Below are positions 42,809 to 51,100 of a DNA stretch of 64,000 nt, piece after piece; position 1 is the first letter of the stretch; every line of letters starts with the position of its first letter. This DNA is from Murinocardiopsis flavida (GTDB taxonomy: Bacteria; Actinomycetota; Actinomycetes; Streptosporangiales; Streptosporangiaceae): positions 186,001 to 250,000 of the forward strand of contig NZ_PYGA01000004.1 of NCBI RefSeq assembly GCF_003014485.1, given 5' to 3'. Both the position numbers and the translations under genes were made by a program. Under the pieces are notes generated by a model that was not told where the DNA came from, did not search any database, and worked only from the letters and a program-made list of their open reading frames with translations.

Positions 42809-42874
42809 CGTGCTCCGATCATATCGGCTATCGCGTCGGATCCCCATGAATGATCCCACCACACTGATGCGCCT

Positions 42875-42885
42875 ATTTGACAAAT
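42875..42885. promoter_or_regulatory. Palindromic AsnC operator candidate
   Basis: ATTTG-A-CAAAT is a perfect 11-base palindrome in an otherwise GC-rich gap, and it overlaps the -35 box of the abgT promoter. AT-rich palindromes are typical Lrp/AsnC targets. Confidence 0.55.
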
Positions 42886-42905
42886 TCAGCCACAGGATCT
42901 GAGAT
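42877..42905 (+). promoter_or_regulatory. Consensus-like promoter for abgT
   Basis: A TTGACA -35 is followed 17 bases later by TGAGAT. It would start the abgT-M20 transcript about 50 bases before the TTG start at 42966. The -35 overlaps the palindrome at 42875-42885. Confidence 0.6.
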
Positions 42906-42965
42906 GGGCCGGTCGGGGGCAGGAAGATCCGCCCTGCTCGCCACCCACGAGAACGAGGAGCAGCG

Positions 42966-44510
42966 TTGGCAGCGCCGAACTCCGCCCCACCCGCACGCTC
43001 GATGCGTGTCCTGCTGCGCACCCTGGGCGCCGTCGAACGGCTCGGCAACAAGCTGCCGCACCCCTTCTGGCTCTTCGTGATCATGGCGGGCGTCGTCGTC
43101 GCGCTGAGCGTGGTGCTCAACGCCCTCGGGGCGTTCGCGGTCTCGCCCGTCGACGGCGAGCGCATCACCGTGAAGAGCCTGGTCTCCGCCGAGGGCATGC
43201 AGACCATCGTCGGCGACGCCGTCACCAACTTCGCCACCTTCCCGCCGCTGGCGCTGATCATCGTGGTGATGCTCGGGGTCTCCGTCGCGGAGAAGGCGGG
43301 CCTGCTGCACGCGCTGCTGCGCGGCAGCGTCACCAAGGTCCCCGCGAAGTGGCTGACCTTCGCCCTGGCGCTGACCGGGGTCACCGGCAGCGTGGCCTCC
43401 GACGCCGCCTACGTCGTCCTCATCCCCTTGGGCGCGCTGGTGTTCAAGGCGGCGGGGCGCAGCCCGATCCTGGGCCTGGTGGTCGCGTTCACCTCCATCT
43501 CGGCGGGCTACGACGCGTCGCTCGTCCTCACCCCGACCGACGCGCTGCTGGCGGGGATCACCACCTCGGCCGCGCAGGTCATCGACCCCGACTACGTGGT
43601 CAGCCCGCTGGCCAACTACTTCTTCACCGCCGTGAGCGCGGTGTTCCTCGCGGTGCTGATCACGATCGTCGCCGAGTTCGTGCTGTCGCGCAGCACCAAG
43701 GAGGTCGAGGCCGACGGCGAGGACTCCGACAAGGAGCTCGGCTCGATGCTGCTGAGCCCCGAGGAGCGCCGCGGGCTGCGCAACGCCGGGATCGCCGTCC
43801 TGGTCGTCCTCATCGCCCTCGCCGCGGCGCTGATCCCCAGCGGGTCGCCGTTCCGCGGCGAGGACAACGGCGTGCTCAACTCCCCGCTGATCACCGGGAT
43901 CGCCTACATCCTCGGCCTGCTGTTCCTGGTCATGGGCTACGCCTACGGCCGGGCCGTCGGCACGATGACCCGGCTGCGCGACGTCCCCGAGGCGATGGCC
44001 GGCGGGGTGCGCGACCTCGCACCGGTGATCGTGCTGTTCTTCGCCGCCTCGCAGTTCCTCGCCTACTTCAGCTGGACGGGGCTGGGCGAGATCATCGCGA
44101 TCCGCGGCGCCGACGTCCTCAAGTCCGCCGAGGTGCCCCCGGTCGTGCTGTTCCTCGGCATGATCGTGATCGTCGCGGTGATGAACCTGCTCATCACCAG
44201 CGGGTCGGCGCAGTGGACCCTCATCGGGCCGATCTTCGTGCCGATGCTCATGCTGCTCGACGTGCCGCCGGAGACCACCCAGGCGCTGTACCGCATCCCC
44301 GACTCCACGACGAACGTCATCACCCCGATGAGCCCGTACTTCGTCATGGCGCTCGGCTTCCTCCAGCGCTACCGCAAGGACGCCGGCATCGGCACCCTCA
44401 TGTCGATGACCCTGCCCATCTCCATCACCCTGCTCATCGGCTGGACGCTGCTGTTCCTCGGCTGGTGGGCGCTGGGCATCCCGCTGGGGCCGGGGGCCCC
44501 GGTGCACTGA
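42966..44510 (+). CDS. abgT: AbgT-family transporter (p-aminobenzoyl-glutamate-like)
   Basis: A 514-residue membrane protein of the AbgT family, with the signature ITSGSAQWTLIGPIFVPMLM near its C-terminus and a matching helical hairpin earlier (TGVTGSVASDAAYVVLIPLG). AbgT proteins move p-aminobenzoyl-glutamate, a folate breakdown product, and some export sulfonamides. The TTG start at 42966 follows GAGGAG. An M20 peptidase able to cut acyl-glutamates follows, and a divergent AsnC regulator precedes, so a folate-catabolite salvage unit is likely. Confidence 0.92.
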   Translation: MAAPNSAPPARSMRVLLRTLGAVERLGNKLPHPFWLFVIMAGVVVALSVVLNALGAFAVSPVDGERITVKSLVSAEGMQTIVGDAVTNFATFPPLALIIVVMLGVSVAEKAGLLHALLRGSVTKVPAKWLTFALALTGVTGSVASDAAYVVLIPLGALVFKAAGRSPILGLVVAFTSISAGYDASLVLTPTDALLAGITTSAAQVIDPDYVVSPLANYFFTAVSAVFLAVLITIVAEFVLSRSTKEVEADGEDSDKELGSMLLSPEERRGLRNAGIAVLVVLIALAAALIPSGSPFRGEDNGVLNSPLITGIAYILGLLFLVMGYAYGRAVGTMTRLRDVPEAMAGGVRDLAPVIVLFFAASQFLAYFSWTGLGEIIAIRGADVLKSAEVPPVVLFLGMIVIVAVMNLLITSGSAQWTLIGPIFVPMLMLLDVPPETTQALYRIPDSTTNVITPMSPYFVMALGFLQRYRKDAGIGTLMSMTLPISITLLIGWTLLFLGWWALGIPLGPGAPVH

Positions 44511-44543
44511 CGGCCCGCACTGACGGGTCCGCACTGACGGCCC
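44504..44543 (+). repeat. Three tandem 13-14-base repeats over the abgT stop
   Basis: Units starting GCACTGACGG occur at 44504, 44517 and 44531, with a degenerate fourth at 44544. The TGA of the first unit is the abgT stop codon, and the later units place two more TGA trinucleotides in other frames. Confidence 0.55.
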
Positions 44544-44589
44544 GCACCGGCGGGCACCACCGAGGTTCGACAACGAGGGGGCGAGGGAC

Positions 44590-45750
44590 ATGACCGCTGC
44601 GGCGGCACCGGAACTGCGCGAGGCGGCACAGCGACACCTGAACGAGGTGCTCGACGACCTGCGCACACTGGTCGAACTGGAGACGCCCAGCAACGACAAG
44701 GCCCTGCTGGACGCCGGGCTCGACGGGATCGAGGCGTGGCTCGGCGCCCGGCTCGGCGCCCCGGCGGAGCGCACCCGCTTCGCCGGCGGCGACCACGGCG
44801 ACGTGCTGGAACTCCGCTACCCGGGCACCGCCGAGGCGGAGGTGCTGATGGTGTGCCACTACGACACGGTGTGGCCGCGCGGCACCCTCGCCCAGTGGCC
44901 GGTCACAGTCGAGGGCGACCGGTTCAGCGGACCGGGGTGCTTCGACATGAAGGCCGGCCTGGTCCAGGGCGTGTGGGCGCTGCGGCTGCTGCGCGCGGCC
45001 GGGCTCCCGACACCGGCGGTGCGCCTGCTCCTCAACGGCGACGAGGAGATCGGCAGCCCCGCGTCGCGCCCGCACATCGAGCGCGCCAGCGAGGACGCCG
45101 TCCTCACCCTGATCATGGAGCCCAGCCGCGCCGGGCGGGTCAAGACCGGCCGCAAGGGCATGGGGCTGTTCGACATCACCGCCACCGGGGTCGAGTCGCA
45201 CGCCGGGCTGGACCCCGAGGCGGGCGCCAGCGCCGTCCACGCACTCGCGGGCCTGGTCTCCCAGGTCGCCGCCCTGGAGAACCCCGCGCAGGGCACCACG
45301 GTCAACGTCGGGGTGTTCACCGGCGGGACCGGCCGCAACGTCGTGGCCGGCCGCGCCGTCTGCGAGGTCGACGTGCGCATCCAGGACCCCGCGGAGATGG
45401 CGCGCATCGACGACGGGCTCGCGGCGCTGAAGTCCGCCGACCCCCGCGTCGAGATCACGGTCAGCGGGGAGTGGAACCGGCCGCCGATGAACCCCAACGC
45501 CGAGACGCGGCGCATGGTCGCGCTCGCCCGCGAGGTGGCCGCCGACCTCGGCGGCGACCTCGGCGAGATCGCCGTGGGCGGCGCCAGCGACGGCAACTTC
45601 GTCTCGGCGCTGGACCGCCCCGTCCTGGACGGCATGGGCGCCCAGGGCGCCGGCCCTCACTCTCGCGACGAACACGTCCAGATCAGCGGCACCCCCCACC
45701 AGATCGCCCTGGCAGCCGCCCTGATGACCCGCCTGGCAGAAAAAGGCTGA
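44590..45750 (+). CDS. M20-family metallopeptidase (carboxypeptidase G2/acyl-glutamate hydrolase-like)
   Basis: A 386-residue M20 peptidase with two-zinc ligands visible: VCHYDTVWP (His), GCFDMKAGL (bridging Asp), LNGDEEIGSP (Glu pair), LIMEPSRAG (Glu) and PHSRDEHV (His). The dimerisation insert lies between. The family includes carboxypeptidase G2, which removes glutamate from folates and p-aminobenzoyl-glutamate. Directly downstream of the AbgT transporter, it most likely cleaves the imported acyl-glutamate in the cytosol. A hairpin after its stop ends the operon. Confidence 0.9.
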   Translation: MTAAAAPELREAAQRHLNEVLDDLRTLVELETPSNDKALLDAGLDGIEAWLGARLGAPAERTRFAGGDHGDVLELRYPGTAEAEVLMVCHYDTVWPRGTLAQWPVTVEGDRFSGPGCFDMKAGLVQGVWALRLLRAAGLPTPAVRLLLNGDEEIGSPASRPHIERASEDAVLTLIMEPSRAGRVKTGRKGMGLFDITATGVESHAGLDPEAGASAVHALAGLVSQVAALENPAQGTTVNVGVFTGGTGRNVVAGRAVCEVDVRIQDPAEMARIDDGLAALKSADPRVEITVSGEWNRPPMNPNAETRRMVALAREVAADLGGDLGEIAVGGASDGNFVSALDRPVLDGMGAQGAGPHSRDEHVQISGTPHQIALAAALMTRLAEKG

Positions 45751-45757
45751 CCTTCCC

Positions 45758-45799
45758 GCGGTCGGTGCCCCGTCCGATACCGGAAGGAGCACCGACCGC
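45758..45799. terminator. Bidirectional terminator of M20 and UvrD-like genes
   Basis: GCGGTCGGTGC (45758-45768) and GCACCGACCGC (45789-45799) form an 11-bp perfect stem around a 20-base loop. It lies in the 71-base gap between convergent genes and can serve both. Confidence 0.6.
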
Positions 45800-45821
45800 A
45801 TACCCGACGACTGCGCCGCGG

Positions 45822-48164
45822 TCAGAACATTGCGTTGTCCGGCGCGAACAGGGCACCGTCGATCGTGCCGCCACCCTGAGCGGACGACACGGATTCGGTG
45901 TCCTGAGGGAGGAACGGGCTCGGGGTGCCGGACCATGCGATGACGAGCGCGTCGCGGGCGCGGGTCGCGGCGACGAACAGGAGCGAGCGGGCCTTCTGGA
46001 GTTCGCGGCGGTAGCGGAGCGGATCGGCGTCGCGCAGGCGCGTGACGGCCGCGCGCGGGATGATCCCGTCGGCCGCACCGGCGATGAGGACATGGCGGTA
46101 TTCGAGGCCCTTGAACCGGTGCAGCGTGCCGACGTGCACCGAACCGCTGTCCTCCGCGGCGTCGCTGCCGATCGTGACGGAGCGGAGGCCGGCCGCGAGC
46201 AGGCGCCGCTGGACCTCGCCCACCATGGACTTGGTCGGGGCGGCCACGGCGACCGCGGCTTCGTCGCCGTACCGCCGATGCCAACCGGAGACGACCTCGG
46301 CGACGGTGTCGAGTTCCTCCTCGGGGGTCGCCGCGGCCAGGAAGCGCAGGGGCGGGCCCGTGAGGACCGAGCGGTAGCCGGCCAGATCGTCGCTCTGGTC
46401 GTCCATGTCGTCCCAGCTCTCGTCGCCGAGGAGCCGCATGGCCGACCCGAGGATCTGGCGGGTGGTCCGGTAGCTCAGGGTGAGGCGGGACGACCGCCCC
46501 CGGATGTTGACGCCGAGACTGCTGAGGGACACGTGGTTGTCGTAGATCCGCTGGTGGGTGTCCCCGACGAGGAAGATGTCGTCGTCGCGCTCGGCGACCA
46601 TCGCCCGCAGCAGGGTCCAGTGCGCCGGGCTGAGATCCTGGGCCTCGTCGACGACGATGTGCTCGTAGTCGTAGCGCAGGCCGGCCCACGACTGCTCCTG
46701 GCGGTGCAGGAAGACCGCCCCGTGCTCCTCCTCGCGGCGTCGGTTCTCCTCGATCTTCGCCGCCTGCTCCGCCTTGACCCGGGCCGCGGTCTCGGCCACC
46801 TGGCGATAGGTCCATACGCCCTTCTCGTTGAGCCGCATGGTGAACCGCTCGACGAGTTCCCAGATCCGGGCACGCTGGGCCCGGCTGATGCGCTGCCCGC
46901 GGCCGGCGCGCCGCGCGCGGAAGTACCCGGACCGGGTGGCGATGCCCTGACCGAGGATCACCTGGTTCCATTCGGCACTGAGGAACTCCGCGTCCCACGA
47001 GGTCTCGCCCAGCTCGACGAGCATGTCCCGCCACTCGTCGGTCGCTTGCAGGTCGTTGATGCGGCGCCGGCGCCCGCCCAATGCCGCCTCGGTGACGATG
47101 CGGCTCGCGAGCTTGTCGATGTTGACGATGTCGACGCGGTCGACCAGCTCCTGCCCGCCGAGTTCGAGCAGGCGCTTGCGCAGGTCGGCGACGAGATTGG
47201 TGGTGAACGTGGTGAGGAGTACCTGCTTGCGCTTGGCCGGGGGCAGCTGCTCCACCAGGTACTTGACCCGATGCAGTGCGACGATGGTCTTGCCGGTGCC
47301 GGGCCCGCCGCTGACCCGTGCGGGCCCTTTGTAGGAGCGGCGGACCAGCTTCCGCTGAGCCGGGTGGAGGAAGACCTTCCACCGGTTGAACGGGTCCTCG
47401 ATGGCGTCCTGGAGATCGGTGTCCTCGGTGCTGACCCGGGTGGCCGGGCGCCGCAGCGCCGCGCCGAAGTCACTGGTGTCGACCGGTTCGGGTACCGCGA
47501 CGGGCCGGGTGATCTGCTCCAGTACCTCGTCGAAGCCCTTGCCGTCGGCCAGGGCCAGCAGCACCTCCTCGGTCATCGACGGGGCGTACTTGATGAGTCG
47601 GAGCAGGGTCTCCTCGGAGTCGACTGCCATGGCGCTGGGGATGAGCACCTCGGTGACGCCGAGTTCGCGCAGGCCTTCGGCGCCGATGTGGGCGAACATC
47701 GACTGCGGAGTGTCGGGGGCATTGGCAGGGGCCGTCGGCCGGGACGGCGGGGCCGACTCTGGCTCCGGTGCGGCGACGGGGACGGCCGCCGTCTCGGGGG
47801 GCTGTGCGTCGATCTCCGTCGAGGGCACGATCTCCAGGAACTCGATCGCGCCGGTGACTTCGTTGATCTGCGTCCGGAAGCGGTCGAGGTTGTCGTAGAC
47901 GTCCTGGCGGGCCCGGACCCCGACGAGGATGTAGTCGTTGTCGCCCGCGTGCAGGATCAACGCGCGGTAGTCGCTCGTCACCCGCGCCGAATACAGCAGG
48001 TCGTGCCCCTGGAGCCGCTTGAACTGGAGACCTGGGGTGGCGGGGTTCTCCCGGAAGCGGTACTGGAAGTCGTAGATCGCGCCCTTGACCGGTCGGGGCA
48101 GTGCGCGGATCTGCTTGTCGGCCTTGTCCAGCAGCCGCAGTGTGGCCTTGCCGTGCACGCTCAT
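45822..48164 (-). CDS. UvrD-family helicase with RelE/ParE-fold N-terminal domain
   Basis: A 780-residue SF1 helicase. Residues 1-95 (LDKADKQIRALPRPVKGAIY, then LLYSARVTSDYRALILHAG, then VGVRARQDVYDNL) match the RelE/ParE toxin fold, including the basic core residues. Residues 95-270 form a Pro/Ala linker and a helical HhH-like part. The helicase follows: Walker A SGGPGTGKTIVALHR near 285, VVDEAQDLSP near 500, and a C-terminal motif GTLHRFKGLEYRHVLI near 680. ATG 48164 overlaps the upstream giant helicase gene by four bases, so the proteins are made together. Whether the RelE-like part is active is unknown. No RelB-like antitoxin is adjacent. Confidence 0.88.
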   Translation of the reverse strand: MSVHGKATLRLLDKADKQIRALPRPVKGAIYDFQYRFRENPATPGLQFKRLQGHDLLYSARVTSDYRALILHAGDNDYILVGVRARQDVYDNLDRFRTQINEVTGAIEFLEIVPSTEIDAQPPETAAVPVAAPEPESAPPSRPTAPANAPDTPQSMFAHIGAEGLRELGVTEVLIPSAMAVDSEETLLRLIKYAPSMTEEVLLALADGKGFDEVLEQITRPVAVPEPVDTSDFGAALRRPATRVSTEDTDLQDAIEDPFNRWKVFLHPAQRKLVRRSYKGPARVSGGPGTGKTIVALHRVKYLVEQLPPAKRKQVLLTTFTTNLVADLRKRLLELGGQELVDRVDIVNIDKLASRIVTEAALGGRRRRINDLQATDEWRDMLVELGETSWDAEFLSAEWNQVILGQGIATRSGYFRARRAGRGQRISRAQRARIWELVERFTMRLNEKGVWTYRQVAETAARVKAEQAAKIEENRRREEEHGAVFLHRQEQSWAGLRYDYEHIVVDEAQDLSPAHWTLLRAMVAERDDDIFLVGDTHQRIYDNHVSLSSLGVNIRGRSSRLTLSYRTTRQILGSAMRLLGDESWDDMDDQSDDLAGYRSVLTGPPLRFLAAATPEEELDTVAEVVSGWHRRYGDEAAVAVAAPTKSMVGEVQRRLLAAGLRSVTIGSDAAEDSGSVHVGTLHRFKGLEYRHVLIAGAADGIIPRAAVTRLRDADPLRYRRELQKARSLLFVAATRARDALVIAWSGTPSPFLPQDTESVSSAQGGGTIDGALFAPDNAMF

Positions 48165-51100
48165 TCCTTTCGTCCGCCTCTCTCCGCCAGTCGGCGCGCG
48201 ATCTCCGCGGCCTCCCACGCCTGTGCACCGCGCGCCTCCCAGCCCGCGCGCGCGTAGGCGTCGTCGCGCTTGCGCTTCTCCTCGGCGTGCATGGCCCCCA
48301 CGACCCGGATGTCCTCCAGGACCACGGCGATCTGCACCTCGGGCCACGCGAGTTCGGCCTGGAATCCGTCGCGGGCCAGTTCATAACCCACCTCGGGTGC
48401 GGGTGCCCCGCGGCGGAACAGGCTGCGGGCGAGCTCGGCCAGCCCGGCCTCCTCCGGCTCGATCAGTTCGAGTACCTCTGCCCAGCCGGGGTCGCCGATC
48501 GGCTCGGGGGTGCCGGCGTGTTGTGCTTCGGGTGTTTGTGCGGCTCGAATCCCCGCCGGCGTCCCGGAATCGGCGCGCCGTGGTGCGGACGGTCCGTCCT
48601 CGGGCGCTGCGGCGCCGTCCGCCGCGTCCCGTTCCAGCAGCGGCCTCGTCAACCGGGTCCGGTCGAGCGTGTCGCCGAACGTCGCCTCCGCGTCGTCCGC
48701 TCCGATGGGAGCGGCTGCGATGTCGGCGTCGAGACCCGTCCCACCGGCCACGGCGAGGATCCCGGTGTCGAACCCGTCGAGTTCGCTCCATGCCAGCTGG
48801 GCGCACTCGCCTTCGCCGCTCGCCAGGAACTGCACCAGGTTGCCCCAGTACAGCCAGGACCGCCAGCGCCGCTTGCGCACCTCCGGCTCCTGTGTCGCCG
48901 CCGTCTCCGGTCGGTCGTCGAAGACGACGAAACCGCTGAACACGGGCGGGTTCTGGCCGACAAGCACGGTGACCGGGGTCCCTGCGGCGTCCGCCGCCCG
49001 CACCAGCGCGTGCGGCGCGCCCGACCGGTCCGGCGGCAGGGGCGCTCCCCGAAGGCCGTCCGCCACTGCCGACGGCACCGCCGCGGCGCCGATACGGGCG
49101 CGCTGCGCGCCGCGCACGGCCGGCAGCCCTCCGAGGGCGGCCTCGACACGCCCTCGCCACACCTCGGGGTCAGGGTCGGTCAGGAACGCCAGGAGGGTGT
49201 GCACGGGGTTGGTCCACACCGTCCGCGCGAGTTCCTCGGGATCACCGCCGCGGCGCCGGTAGGCGGCGCGGGCCTCCTTCATCGGGTTGTGGCTGTACGG
49301 CTGCCATGCCGGTGACGTCACCGTCGCCCGCTCGTCCTCCCAGGCGCTGACGTCTTCCAGGTTCAACTGGAACACGGTGACCCCGTGCGCGCGCAGCCGC
49401 GCCCGCTTCGCGGCGTCGTCGGCCGTGCGGTCGGTGTCCGGCGCGGCGTGGTAGGTGTAGCCGTCGAGGTAGACGGCGACCTGCACGGGCCGGTTGTCGC
49501 GCCGGCGGAACACCACGTCGGGCCGGGTGCCGCGCAGGGTGTTCTGAAGGACGACCTGCCAGTTCTCCACGGTCCCGGTCGGGCTCTCGACCCGCAGGGT
49601 GCCCGTGATGCGGTCGATCAACCGGCTGTCGGTGGTGAACGACCGGCCCGTTCCGGGTTCATCGGCCCATCGTTGCAACCGGCTGAGGAAGCGCCGTTCG
49701 AGTTCGCTCTCCACCTGGTCCCAGAGGGAGATCTCGCTGATGCCCCCGATGCTCTCGACGTCCCAATCGCCCAGGAGTTCGTCGAGCATCTCCTTGGCCG
49801 TTGCGCGGTCGGCGTAGGAGAACTCCTCGTCGGTGACGTGCAGGAGCAGGCACCGGTGGCACGCCGCGAGAGAGGCGTCGACGCGGCAGTCGCACTCGGC
49901 GACGATGTCCCGTGCGGCTTCGAGGACCTCGCGGATGCCGTCGGGCCCCGACCTCGGGTACAGGTAGCCGCTGCCGCCCGGGAGTGTGTCGTAGACGACG
50001 AGGTAGCGCCGCAGCCCGTCGATCTCCCTGTCGGGCATCGTCGCCACGGTGGCGTCGAGATGGCCGAGCGTGCCGCCGAAGATCCGCGCGAACCCTGCCA
50101 TCAGGGCGGCCTTGAACGAGACGGTCCGTTCGGGGACGTGGATGGTCGCGGCGGGCAGCAGGATGCGCAGCGCCTCGGTGTGCAGGGTGTGGGCGAGCAC
50201 GAGTTGGACGTGTTCGACCTCGCGTCCGCGGCGGCGGGGGCACCACGGCCGGTGGTAGCCGGGCTGGGTGTCGTGCCCGCTGCTGGTGTGCGGTTGGGCG
50301 GAGCCGGAGTCGGGCACGCCGGTGGAGGTGGCACCGCCGCAGGACGTGCAAATGTGGAAGGGGTGGTACCGGACCAGCCTCCCGGCGAGCACCCCGTCGG
50401 CGGCCCCGTGCATGCGCACCGGTCCGAGGTTGAGCAGGCGCACTGCCGCCCCCCGGCTGAACTCCACGCCGAAGGCGCGCTCTCGGCGCCGCCACGCGCC
50501 GGGCACGATGGTGTCCTCAGGGATGTCGATGGCCGTGGCGACCTCGTAGTACACACGTCGGCGCTCGTCGCGATCGTCGCTGATGCGGGCGTCCTCGCGG
50601 CGGTCGCGGGAGTAGACGCGGGTGGGTTCGAGCACGCGGTGCAGCGCAGACTGGTCGCCGATGTGCCCGCTCTTGCAGCGGGGGCAGGGGCTCGTGTCGG
50701 CGGCGGCCCCCGTGGTGCGGGCGTAGCCGCACTGGGGGCAGATCCGCCAGCTGCGGTAGGCAGGGCTGGTGGGCGCCCCGATGTCCAGTCCGTTCACGGA
50801 GTGGCGATATCCCAGGACGTAGAAGTCGTTGCCGGGAGCGAGCTCGGTCAGGGCGCGGCGGGCCGGCCGCCCGTGCTCGTAGATCACCGACTCGTAATGG
50901 CGGTCGCCGTCATCGGTACGGTCGTTCCAGAACACGGTGGCTTCGAGGAAGGTGGGCGTGTCGGTCAGCGAGTAGTTGGGGAGGACGCCGAGCTCGACCA
51001 GCGCGCTGTGGGCGGTGGTCCGCCCGATCTCGCGGATGCGCTTAGCGACGGCCTTGCGTTCGGCACGCAGTTCGCGTTTGCGCCGGAACTGCTCGGGGTC

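Noticed and set aside
44736-48257. 1173-codon plus-strand frame over M20 and UvrD genes
   Set aside because: Shadow of real genes; translation has no recognisable domain and crosses a terminator.
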